Shown here piece after piece: positions 7,434-13,846 of a stretch of 15,587 bases of DNA (its first letter is position 1; each line of letters starts with the position of its first letter). The notes beneath the pieces are model-generated. The model saw only the letters and a program-made list of their open reading frames with translations, did no database searches and was not told the origin of the DNA. This DNA comes from Deltaproteobacteria bacterium (GTDB lineage Bacteria; Desulfobacterota; Desulfobacteria; Desulfobacterales; Desulfatibacillaceae), in assembly GCA_019308705.1 (NCBI GenBank), contig JAFDHW010000019.1, forward strand, positions 1 to 15,587, in the 5' to 3' direction. Both the position numbers and the translations under genes were made by a program.

Positions 7434-7549
7434 GGGTCCTCCTCCTTGGGCAGCAAAATCAGGCCCCCGACGGCATTCGGCCGCGGGGAGCCGGTTGGGT
7501 ATCCTCAGGAAACGTGGGGAAATCGTATGGCCTGAACGCAAACTCCGCA

Positions 7550-7578
7550 ATCCTACTTCGCTCCCAAGGTTTTGTCAA
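7550..7578 (-). promoter_or_regulatory. Sigma-70-type promoter of the acyl-CoA ligase gene
   Basis: On the minus strand TTGACA (7573-7578, consensus -35) is separated by exactly 17 nt from TAGGAT (7550-7555, four of six -10 bases). Transcription would start near 7543, giving a leader of about 110 nt before the ATG at 7433. Confidence 0.65.
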
Positions 7579-7626
7579 TTTTCCCAGGTGCTTGATCCTC
7601 TGCTTTTGCCCACGCGGGCCGGGGGG

Positions 7627-7655
7627 TTGCCGGATGGCGGCTAGGGGGGTAGGAT
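7627..7655 (+). promoter_or_regulatory. Candidate promoter upstream of MITE copy A
   Basis: TTGCCG (7627-7632), a 17-nt spacer and TAGGAT (7650-7655) form a moderate sigma-70-like pair on the plus strand. Its -10 is identical to that of the divergent ligase promoter. A start near 7662 would place MITE copy A inside the 5' leader of the selenoprotein gene at 7866. Spacing is ideal but both hexamers are only 4/6. Confidence 0.35.
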
Positions 7656-7669
7656 GCCCAGGCATTTAG

Positions 7670-7818
7670 CCCGGATTATTCATGAGCAATTTTGCCCGAA
7701 TGGCAGCATTCCTCCAATAATCAGACCGTCTTTGGCGCAAGACCCAAAAAACAGCTCCAACGGATTGAAAATAACGACAAATTCGATCTCGGGCAAAATT
7801 GCTCATGAATAATCCGGG
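7670..7818. mobile_element. MITE-like element, copy A (149 bp, 30-bp perfect terminal inverted repeats)
   Basis: The ends are perfect 30-bp inverted repeats: 7670-7699 starts CCCGGATTATTCATGAGCAA, and 7789-7818 is its exact complement ending AATAATCCGGG. The element is flanked by a 4-bp direct repeat TTAG (7666-7669 and 7819-7822), which reads as a target-site duplication. The internal 90 bp carries no gene, so it must be moved by a transposase from elsewhere. About 128 bp (7691-7818) is roughly 95% identical to copy B at 13692-13820. End sequence and duplication length could fit the IS1380 family, but that is only a guess. The right end lies 47 bp before the selenoprotein start codon. Confidence 0.88.
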
Positions 7819-7865
7819 TTAGCTGAAACCGGACCCAGAAACGTGTTTTTGCCGGGAGGATGGCC

Positions 7866-8828
7866 ATGGAAAGGCTGTTGCGCGAATACTGGGGCGTCCG
7901 GGCCGGGTTCGTCCTGGTCAAGGACATGAACTGAGGCCTGGCCTCCCTGGAAGTTTTCCAGGACATGACCGGCCAGAAAAACGACCGGGTGCTGAAGGCC
8001 GCCACGGGCCTGGAAGGGGGCGTGGCGGCCAGCGGCTCCACCTGCGGGGTGGTGTCCGGCGGGTGCCTGGGCCTGGCGCTTTTCCACCGCAGGGCGCTCA
8101 GGCGGGGCGGCCCCGCGGCCAACCGGGCGGTGGCCGAAAGGGTGCACGCCTACGCCCGGTTCTTTGAGGATGCCTACGGCACCACCCGGTGCCGCCAGCG
8201 CATCGGGGGATGCGATTTTTACACCCTTTCCGGGCAGGTGCGCTATTTTTTGGGGCCGCACCGGGTCGGCCGATGCGTGCGCCACATCCACGGGGCCATG
8301 GCCTGGCTTTGGGACGAAACCAAAAAGCCGCTGCCGGAAACCGGGGCCTCAAAGGAGCCGCCTTTCCACTGCGCGGAAGCCGTGCTTGCAAAAGTGGCGG
8401 ACGCCACGGGGGTAAACGACCCGCTCTTGACCCGGCTGTCCTTCGTGTTCGATGGAGGGGCCGGGTACTCGGGTGGGGCCTGCGGCGCGCTGGTGGGCGC
8501 CGTTTTGGCGCTCAACCTGGTTCTGGGCCTGGACATCCGCCGCATCTCCTACATAAGGAGCTTCGGTCCGTTTCTCCGCGGCCACATGAACCTGCTGCGG
8601 GAGCGCCCCACAGGCCCGGCCGAGCCCTTTGGCACGGGCAAGGGCGTGCTTTCCGCCTTCCGCGCCCAGGCCGGGTCCACCGAGTGCCAGGGCATCCTTG
8701 GGCGGCGGTTTTCCGGGTGGGAGGATTTCGCGGACCACGGGGGCAGGGGCCCCTGCCGGGACCTGGTGGACCTGGCCGCGGACCTGGCCGTGGACGCCCT
8801 CCAGAAAAGCGCGGCAACGGTGGCCTGA
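7866..8828 (+). CDS. C_GCAxxG_C_C family protein with two tandem repeats and predicted selenocysteine
   Basis: Translating through the TGA at 7932-7934 gives 320 aa. GGGAGG (7854-7859) lies 6 nt before the ATG at 7866; an ATG at 7860 would be too close. The protein contains two copies of the C_GCAxxG_C_C redox-like module. Repeat 1 has DMN-U-GLASLEVFQDMTG (Sec at 23), GGVAASGSTCGVVSGGCLGLAL (Cys60, Cys67), then Cys109, Cys116 and Cys137. Repeat 2 has FHCAEAVLAKVADATG (Cys169), GGAGYSGGACGALVGAVLAL (Cys206), then Cys274 and Cys297. Sec23 therefore aligns with Cys169, the family's first conserved cysteine (GYNCAQSVL). No CxxCH heme motif is seen, unlike split-Soret cytochromes that carry the same module. 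No signal peptide is seen. The family's biochemical function is unknown; clustered thiols suggest redox or metal binding. Starting at 7965 instead would remove the conserved first segment. Confidence 0.85.
7932..7962 (+). promoter_or_regulatory. UGA(Sec) codon and strong bacterial SECIS-like hairpin
   Basis: A perfect 7-bp stem, CCTGGAA (7946-7952) with TTCCAGG (7956-7962), carries a 3-nt GTT loop beginning 18 nt after the TGA (7932-7934). Loop size (3-14), G among the first two loop bases and distance (16-37 nt) all match the published description of bacterial SECIS elements. It lies inside the coding sequence, as SelB-dependent recoding requires. Confidence 0.75.
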
Positions 8829-8924
8829 CGCCCGGCCCAGCCCGGCGGTTGTGCCCGCCGCGGCGATGAATTATGTTCTTGCCGCACAGCGACCCATAAC
8901 CCCCCATCCCGCCAAGGGCCGTTC

Positions 8925-9941
8925 ATGAACGAACCGCGTTGGTTTTTCCATCCCGTCCTGATCCTGGTGCTCTCCATCCTGGCCCTGGCCGGGTCGCTGT
9001 TCTTGTACATCTACTGGTACGTGGGCGCCTCCTCCCGCTTAAAGGCCCTCGCCCGCCGCATGAACGTGGACCCCTCCCAGTTCACCTCCCTGTCCACCTG
9101 GGTGGTGATCCTGGTCCTTAGCATCCTGGTGGGAATCATCTTTCTGGGCATCTTCCTGTTTTTCGTCTACACCCAGAAATCCCGCCGCCAGGCCAGGATG
9201 CAGAGAAACTTCATCAACAACTTCACCCACGAGCTGAAAACCCCGGTCACCTCGCTCAAGCTCTACCTGGAGACCTTCTCCCGCCACCAGCTTTCCCCGG
9301 AGGAAACCCAGCGCTACCTGGGCTACATGGTCTCGGACGTGCGAAGGCTTTCCGACAACGTGAACCGCATCTTGAACCTTGCCCGCATCGAGGGCAAAAG
9401 CTTCAAGGAGCCCTTTGTCCTGGAAGACCCCATGCGCCTTACGCGGGAGTTCGCCGAAAAGAACAAGGACCTTTTTCCGGAGCTTTCCGTGCATTTGCCG
9501 GAAAAGGACAGCAAAGCCCTGTGCCGGATGAACAAGCCCCTTTTTGACATGCTCTTGAGCAACCTTTTCTCCAACGCGGTGAAATACGCCGGAGACAACC
9601 CCCCGCGCCTGGACGTGGCCCTGCGCACGGACAAAAAGAGGGTGGTGCTGGATTTTGCCGACCGCGGCCTGGGTTTGGAGAAGAAGGATTTAAAGCGGGT
9701 GTTCAAGAAGTTCTACCAGGCCGGAGACCCCTCCAAGGCCCACGCCATGGGCACGGGCCTGGGGCTGTACCTGGTCAAGAGCATCGTGGGGCTGCACAAG
9801 GGGAAGATAAAGGCCCAAAGCCCGGGGCCGGGCAAGGGGACCGTGTTCACCCTGGTGCTGCCCGTGGCGCGGGAGAACAAACGCAGCCGGCCGAAAAAAA
9901 AGCAGGTGCCGGCCGAATCCGGGGAAAGGGAAACGGCCTAG
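8925..9941 (+). CDS. Membrane sensor histidine kinase
   Basis: The product is 338 aa. Two membrane helices (about 10-33 and 58-82) frame a short periplasmic segment of roughly 25 residues. A HisKA domain follows with the H-box FTHELKTPVTS (phospho-accepting His102), then HATPase_c with the N-box LLSNLFSNAVKYA, a G1 box DRGLGLEKKD, a KFYQAGDPSKA segment, and the G2 box GTGLGLYLVKSI. The C-terminus is a basic tail rich in Lys and Arg (NKRSRPKKK). It autophosphorylates and should pass phosphate to the regulator encoded 2 nt downstream. The tiny periplasmic loop argues for sensing in the membrane or through a partner rather than a large ligand domain; this is inference. AAGGG (8914-8918) precedes the ATG. 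The signal and the target genes are unknown. Confidence 0.92.
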   Translation: MNEPRWFFHPVLILVLSILALAGSLFLYIYWYVGASSRLKALARRMNVDPSQFTSLSTWVVILVLSILVGIIFLGIFLFFVYTQKSRRQARMQRNFINNFTHELKTPVTSLKLYLETFSRHQLSPEETQRYLGYMVSDVRRLSDNVNRILNLARIEGKSFKEPFVLEDPMRLTREFAEKNKDLFPELSVHLPEKDSKALCRMNKPLFDMLLSNLFSNAVKYAGDNPPRLDVALRTDKKRVVLDFADRGLGLEKKDLKRVFKKFYQAGDPSKAHAMGTGLGLYLVKSIVGLHKGKIKAQSPGPGKGTVFTLVLPVARENKRSRPKKKQVPAESGERETA

Positions 9942-9943
9942 CC

Positions 9944-10663
9944 ATGGTACTGGCCAACGACCCTTCCACCACGCGCATCCTGGTGGTGGAGGACGAAAAG
10001 CACATCGCCGAGGGTCTGAAGCTGAACCTGTCTCTTTCCGGCTACGAGGTGGCCGTAGCGGACTCGGGCCCCCGGGCGCTCGCCCTGTGGGAGGAGGTCT
10101 GTCCGCACCTCATCGTGCTGGACGTCATGCTCCCGGGCATGGACGGCATCACGGTGTTAAGGCGCATCCGCACCCAGGACGAGAAGGTGCCCATCCTGAT
10201 CTTGTCCGCACGGGGCGAGGCCAGGGACCGGGTGGAGGGGCTGCGCCACGGAGTGGACGACTACATGGTCAAGCCCTTTGACCTGGAGGAGTTCTTGCTG
10301 CGGGTGGAAAGGCTCTTGGCGCGGTCCCGCGGGCGCGGAGCCGAAGGGGCCGGGGAGCCCAAGATGGTCCGGTTCGGCCAAAACCAGGTGGACCTGGCTT
10401 CCCGCACGGCCTGGTGCCGGGCGGGAACCATCCAACTCTCGGAACAGGAAGCGCGGCTTTTGCGGGTGTTTTTCGACAACCCCAAGCGGGCGCTGTCCAG
10501 GAAGGAGCTTCTGGAGGTGGCCTGGGGGTATTCCGGGCGCACCTCCACCCGCACGGTGGACAACTTTCTGGTCCGCTTCAGGAAATATTTCGAGGAAAAC
10601 CCCAAGAAACCCAAGCACTTCAAAAGCGTAAGGTCCGTGGGCTACCTGTTTTCCGCAGACTGA
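9944..10663 (+). CDS. OmpR/PhoB-family response regulator
   Basis: The product is 239 aa. The N-terminal receiver domain begins ILVVEDEKHIAEGL (acidic residues 16-18), has the phospho-acceptor Asp60 in IVLDVMLPGMDG, the switch Ser in LILSARGE, and the conserved Lys in VDDYMVKPFDL. A linker of about 20 residues rich in Arg and Gly leads to a winged-helix DNA-binding domain (about 145-239) with QLSEQEARLLRVFF, SRKELLEVAWG, TRTVDNFLVRFRKYFE and the closing SVRSVGYLF. It starts 2 nt after the kinase stop, so the pair is translationally coupled and almost certainly cognate. It should bind promoters as a phosphorylated dimer. No autoregulatory site could be picked out by eye. Confidence 0.93.
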   Translation: MVLANDPSTTRILVVEDEKHIAEGLKLNLSLSGYEVAVADSGPRALALWEEVCPHLIVLDVMLPGMDGITVLRRIRTQDEKVPILILSARGEARDRVEGLRHGVDDYMVKPFDLEEFLLRVERLLARSRGRGAEGAGEPKMVRFGQNQVDLASRTAWCRAGTIQLSEQEARLLRVFFDNPKRALSRKELLEVAWGYSGRTSTRTVDNFLVRFRKYFEENPKKPKHFKSVRSVGYLFSAD

Positions 10664-10686
10664 TCCGCCGCAAAATCGCGCCCGAG

Positions 10687-10707
10687 GCCGGCGGAGACTC
10701 CGCCGGC
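10687..10707. terminator. Perfect GC-rich hairpin between convergent genes
   Basis: GCCGGCGGA (10687-10695) pairs perfectly with TCCGCCGGC (10699-10707) around a 3-nt loop, 23 nt after the response-regulator stop. It has no T-run, but its position between convergent genes suggests a role in ending transcription. Confidence 0.5.
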
Positions 10708-10795
10708 ATTCCGGTTCTTCGCATGGCCCGCGGGATGGAGGCTCGTCGTGGAACGGGCCGGCAGGAAAAGGCAGGTCCTCCGGGCTCAGGCCTTG

Positions 10796-10996
10796 CTACG
10801 TCCGTTGGACATTCTTGGCCGCCGGTCCCCGCTGGCCGTGCTCGATCTCGAAGCTGACCTTTTCCCCCTCGGAAAGGGTGCGGAACCCAGGCATGTTGAT
10901 GGCGGTGTGGTGCACGAACACGTCTTCGCCGTCTTCTTGCTCGATGAAGCCAAAACCCTTTTTGTCGTTGAACCACTTCACGGTACCTTGGGGCAT
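10796..10996 (-). CDS. Cold-shock domain protein (CspA family)
   Basis: The product is 66 aa, the normal size of a single cold-shock domain. It begins [20 protein letters not shown], with RNP1 (KGFGFI) and RNP2 (VFVHHTAI) forming the single-stranded nucleic-acid-binding face, and ends with a basic strand. Such proteins act as RNA chaperones or transcription antiterminators. GGGAGG (11005-11010) supports the ATG at 10996. A strong promoter at 11257-11285 gives it a leader of about 250 nt, resembling the long thermosensing leaders of cspA-type genes. Whether it is cold-induced or constitutive cannot be told from the protein. Confidence 0.95.
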   Translation of the reverse strand: MPQGTVKWFNDKKGFGFIEQEDGEDVFVHHTAINMPGFRTLSEGEKVSFEIEHGQRGPAAKNVQRT

Positions 10997-11250
10997 GAGA
11001 CCAACCTCCCTGAAAATGAGTGTACACGTAACTCCTGCCTACCCCGGCCATGCCATTGCCGGGTGCGCAGGAGCTAAAGAAGCCGTTTTCCTGTTGAGCT
11101 GCTCACTGGATTCTCGACAGGCGGGCGTTCCATCCAAATAAGGGGAGGACTGCGAAAGTCCGGGCTATACGAAAGCTCCAGGGGGAGGCTTTCCTTTTTT
11201 CCGGGAGGCCTTCGGCAGGGGCACAGGAAACCCCTGGTCCGGAAGGACAT
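10997..11250 (-). promoter_or_regulatory. Long structured 5' leader of the cold-shock gene
   Basis: From the predicted start near 11250 to the ATG, about 250 nt contain no convincing ORF but several hairpins on the minus strand: CAGGGG/CCCCTG (about 11219-11237), GGACT/AGTCC (about 11148-11162), and a two-part stem of 7 and 6 bp (11032-11038/11067-11073 and 11043-11048/11058-11063) just upstream of the ribosome-binding site. This fits a post-transcriptional, possibly temperature-dependent control element. No cspA cold-box sequence was found, so the mechanism is inferred. Confidence 0.55.
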
Positions 11251-11256
11251 GACAGC

Positions 11257-11285
11257 ATGATATTAAACAAGCAATTTTATGTCAA
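11257..11285 (-). promoter_or_regulatory. Strong sigma-70 promoter of the cold-shock gene
   Basis: On the minus strand TTGACA (11280-11285, perfect -35), a 17-nt AT-rich spacer and TATCAT (11257-11262, five of six -10 bases) form a near-consensus promoter. The local AT richness contrasts with the rest of the window. Confidence 0.8.
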
Positions 11286-11308
11286 GCAATATTACAGGTC
11301 GTTCCATC

Positions 11309-11329
11309 AAAAAAAACAGGGCTTCCTGC
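11309..11329 (-). terminator. Candidate terminator of the metal-transport cluster
   Basis: On the minus strand a short stem (CAGG/CCTG, extendable by a G-U pair) is followed by eight T (11309-11316). It lies 43-63 nt after the cbiO stop. The stem is weak but the T-run and position fit a Rho-independent terminator. Confidence 0.45.
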
Positions 11330-11371
11330 ATCGATGGGTTTCTTTGCCACCAAAACACATGGAAAAAGGCG

Positions 11372-12097
11372 TCACACGTGCTTGTGGGGCACCTTGCCCG
11401 CGGGATGGACGTGCACATGGGTGTGCACCAGGGAAGATTCCTCGTCAAAAGCGACCGTGCCTTCGGCCAGCCCGGCGATGCGGCTGGTGGTCTCCTTCAG
11501 GAACTCGTACTCGTGGCTCACGATGATGCAGGCCGTGGAAAGACCCTTCACCACCCCGATGAGCCGGCGGGCCGCCTCCTCGTCCAGGCCCGCGGTGGGC
11601 TCGTCCAGAAGGAGCACGGCCGGCTCCATGGCCAGGACCGTGGCCAAAGACACCAGCTTCTTCTCGCCGCCGGAAAGCCGGTGGGACACCCGCCTGGCCA
11701 GGTGGGAAAGCCCCAGGCGGGAAAGCACGGCCTCGGCCGTCTTCCGCGCCTCCCTGGGAGAGGCCCCCATGTTCAGGGGCCCGAAGGCCACGTCGTCCAG
11801 CACCGTGGGGCAGAAGAGCTGGTCGTCGGCGTTCTGGAACAACAGGCCAACCCGTTTGCGCACCCAGGCGAAGTCGCGGGTGGAGGCCACCTCTTTTCCC
11901 AGCACGCGGATGGTCCCGCCGGTCTTTTCCAAAAGCCCCATGATGAGCAGAAGCAGGGTGGTCTTTCCCGCGCCGTTGGCCCCCACCAGGCCCAGGCGCT
12001 GGCCCTTCTCCAGGGACAGGGAAACCCCCGAAAGGACCTTGCGGCCCGAGGGGTAGGCGTATCGCACGTCGTTCAGCTCAAGGGCCACTTCGCCCAT
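11372..12097 (-). CDS. cbiO: Energy-coupling ATPase of a Ni/Co ECF transporter (CbiO)
   Basis: The product is 241 aa. The ATG at 12097 lies inside the end of cbiQ (25-nt overlap) and follows GGAGG; the frame is open further upstream but that part is a shadow of cbiQ. Domain marks are Walker A GANGAGKTT, Q-loop FQNADDQLF (typical of EcfA/CbiO), signature LSGGEKK, Walker B LLLDEPTAGLD and H-loop SHEYEF. It hydrolyses ATP to drive import with the CbiQ scaffold. The C-terminus is unusually rich in histidine (HTHVHVHPAGKVPHKHV, five His), which suggests nickel or cobalt binding. The linked NikK and NikL favour nickel. A metal-sensing or storage role for the tail is speculation. Confidence 0.9.
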   Translation of the reverse strand: MGEVALELNDVRYAYPSGRKVLSGVSLSLEKGQRLGLVGANGAGKTTLLLLIMGLLEKTGGTIRVLGKEVASTRDFAWVRKRVGLLFQNADDQLFCPTVLDDVAFGPLNMGASPREARKTAEAVLSRLGLSHLARRVSHRLSGGEKKLVSLATVLAMEPAVLLLDEPTAGLDEEAARRLIGVVKGLSTACIIVSHEYEFLKETTSRIAGLAEGTVAFDEESSLVHTHVHVHPAGKVPHKHV

Positions 12098-12837
12098 TCT
12101 AGTCCTCCAACCAGGGCCAGGGCGCACACCATGGCGGCGGCCCAGGCCCAGTCCGTTTTTCGAAAACAGAAGGCGTCCAGGCTGGGGTAGCGGCCGGAAA
12201 ACCCCCGGCACAGCATGGCCTGGTGCACCCGCCGCGCCCGCTGGTCCGCCCGGACGAACAGCATGCCAAGAAGGTAACCCAGGGTGCGCCAGGTGTTCAT
12301 GGAAGTGTCCGCGGAAAACCCCCGCACCCGGGCCGCCCGCAACAGCCGGCCGTATTCCTTTTCCATGACGAACATGTAGCGGTAGGTCAAAAGGATGAGC
12401 ATGACCAGCTTTTGCGGCACCCGGAAAAAGTACATGGCCTGGCCCAGGCTGGCCATGGGCATGGTGGCCAGAAGCGCCAAGGTGGAAAGCACGATGGCGT
12501 TGGACTTGATGGTGATCCTGGCCACCACCCACAGGCCGTCCGCGGAAAGGTGCACCGGCCCCAGGGAAAAAACCGCCCGGCCCGGGTAAGTGGCCGGCAC
12601 CACGATCCACAACAGGGCGATGAATCCATTGACAAAAAAAAGCCTTTTTGCGAGCCGCCAGGGCGAAAGGCGCGCGGCCGCGGCCATGGCCACGGCCAGG
12701 AAAAGGGCGGCCAGGATGGCGTCGAACTCCCACGCCACGGCCGTGACAAAGGCGAACGCCGCGCCAAACACCGCGCGCAGCCGGGGGTCGGCCCGGTGCA
12801 TGGGCGAATCGCCAAAGGCAAAGGGCTCCGCGATCAC
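12073..12837 (-). CDS. cbiQ: ECF transporter transmembrane (T) protein CbiQ
   Basis: The product is 254 aa. GTG at 12837 is the likely start, 3 nt after the nikL stop; an ATG at residue 13 (MHRADPRL) is an alternative because no clear Shine-Dalgarno precedes the GTG. Several hydrophobic helices are visible (for example about 25-60, 65-85, 105-130, 230-250). The cytoplasmic coupling helices carry the two Arg-Gly signatures of EcfT proteins, AARVRGF and LCRGFSG, which contact the ATPases. It scaffolds the ATPase CbiO and a substrate-binding M protein. It overlaps cbiO by 25 nt, which indicates coupled translation. The M subunit (NikM/CbiM), normally encoded beside it, is not in this window. Confidence 0.9.
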   Translation of the reverse strand: MIAEPFAFGDSPMHRADPRLRAVFGAAFAFVTAVAWEFDAILAALFLAVAMAAAARLSPWRLAKRLFFVNGFIALLWIVVPATYPGRAVFSLGPVHLSADGLWVVARITIKSNAIVLSTLALLATMPMASLGQAMYFFRVPQKLVMLILLTYRYMFVMEKEYGRLLRAARVRGFSADTSMNTWRTLGYLLGMLFVRADQRARRVHQAMLCRGFSGRYPSLDAFCFRKTDWAWAAAMVCALALVGGLEWAKWPLS

Positions 12838-12840
12838 GGG

Positions 12841-13503
12841 TTACTTTCCGTCCCCTTTCCTGCGCGACGCCGCCAGGGCCGCCGCGCCGAAGACGCCCAG
12901 GATCCAGCCGACGCCGCCCACGATGTCCCGAATCCCGGGCTTGGGGTCCATGGCCTCGGCCAGGGTCTTGCGCAGGGGGGCCAGCCGGGTTTCCAGGGCC
13001 CGGCCCACGATCCGCTCCACGTCTTCGGCGCTCAGGCAGGGCGCGACGGCCCGGCCGGGGGGCCCGGGAACGGAAACCGCCTCCGTGGCGGGGGATGGCG
13101 CCTGCCCCGCTCCGGCCGCACCGGCGGGGACGGGCTCTGTCCCCGTTTTTGGCGCTTCATCCATTGGCGCGGACGCCAGGCCCCAGTCCTGCTCGCGCAC
13201 CACCCATTCGCCCCGGTGGCCCAGGCCCGCGTCCAGGACCACGGTGAGCCTCTGCCCGGGCGCGGCCTCAAAGGAGCATTCGCCGTTTTCGTCCATGGTG
13301 CAGGAGGCCACCTGCTCTCCGGCGGCGTCCATGGCCGTCACCAGCCCCCCGCAAACGGGCTTGCCGCCGGCGAAGCTTCCCTCCACGCGCACGGTGGACC
13401 CTTCGGTCCAGGCAAACACGTTCACCCGGTGCGCCAGGGCGGGAGAAACCCCCAGCAGGACCGCCGCCATCAACCCGCAAATGGGCAACCAACCGTTCTT
13501 CAT
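12841..13503 (-). CDS. nikL: NikL-like periplasmic/membrane-anchored accessory protein of a nickel ECF transporter
   Basis: The product is 220 aa, with ATG at 13503 after AGGAGGCG. A signal peptide (about 1-24, ending ALA) would leave a mature N-terminus HRVNVFAW. A beta-rich domain follows with cysteines in GKPVCGGLV, ASCTMD and GECSF and a carboxypeptidase-regulatory-like feel, then an Ala/Pro/Gly-rich linker (about 125-150), a short helical part, and one C-terminal membrane helix (about 192-212) followed by basic residues. This is the layout of NikL proteins in NikKLMQO nickel importers, where NikL replaces NikN. The gene is 3 nt from cbiQ. It is separated from nikK by MITE copy B and a split palindrome. 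A small ATAGC/GCTAT hairpin (13519-13532) lies just before its ribosome-binding site. Confidence 0.75.
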   Translation of the reverse strand: MKNGWLPICGLMAAVLLGVSPALAHRVNVFAWTEGSTVRVEGSFAGGKPVCGGLVTAMDAAGEQVASCTMDENGECSFEAAPGQRLTVVLDAGLGHRGEWVVREQDWGLASAPMDEAPKTGTEPVPAGAAGAGQAPSPATEAVSVPGPPGRAVAPCLSAEDVERIVGRALETRLAPLRKTLAEAMDPKPGIRDIVGGVGWILGVFGAAALAASRRKGDGK

Positions 13504-13557
13504 GGGAAAACGCCTCCTATAGCCTCCGCTATCACCAACCGTTCGTGGGGAGGGTGC

Positions 13558-13837
13558 GGGGGAGCCCCTTTTTCCCATAACCCGGATTCTTCACGAAGCC
13601 TGATTTCCGTGCTGGCAAGGCTGGAGGGGTGAAGGAGCCCCGATAACGCGGCCAGCGCGGAAATCGGGCGAGCCCGAAGGGTGAACAATTTTTTGCCCGA
13701 ATGGCAGCATTCCTCCAATAATCAGACCGTCTTTGGAGCAAGACCCGAAAAAACAGCTCCAACGGATCGAAACGAACGAAAAATTCGATCTCGGGCAAAA
13801 TTGCTCATGAATAATCCGGGATAAAAAGGTTTCCCCC
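13558..13837. repeat. Intergenic palindrome split by MITE copy B
   Basis: The left arm is GGGGGAGCCCCTTTTT (13558-13573) and the right arm is AAAAAGGTTTCCCCC (13823-13837). Removing the MITE and one ATAA copy restores a near-perfect hairpin with a CCCAT loop, close to the intact palindrome at 5698-5729. It would have stood right after the nikK stop. Confidence 0.7.
13581..13820. mobile_element. MITE-like element, copy B (240 bp)
   Basis: The right end (13791-13820) is identical to that of copy A, and the left end starts CCCGGATTCTTCA, one mismatch from copy A. A 4-bp direct repeat ATAA (13577-13580 and 13821-13824) flanks it. Positions 13692-13820 are about 95% identical to copy A. About 92 bp (13594-13685) interrupts the left inverted repeat and has its own 15-bp inverted repeat (13602-13616 with 13651-13665, one G-U mismatch). 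Either copy A lost this block or copy B gained it. No transposase is encoded. It lies between nikK and nikL. Confidence 0.85.
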
Positions 13838-13846
13838 GCATATCCC

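Noticed and set aside
7965..8828. C_GCAxxG_C_C gene starting at ATG 7965
   Set aside because: No ribosome-binding site precedes it and the first conserved segment would be lost, while a good site precedes 7866.
11155..11166. AAAGTCCGGGCT resembling the start of RNase P RNA
   Set aside because: None of the later RNase P conserved regions follow within the available length.
11237..11248. GTCCGGAAGGAC resembling the SRP RNA tetraloop region
   Set aside because: The conserved GAAGCAGCC side and the long helix are missing; it is a simple hairpin within the cold-shock leader.
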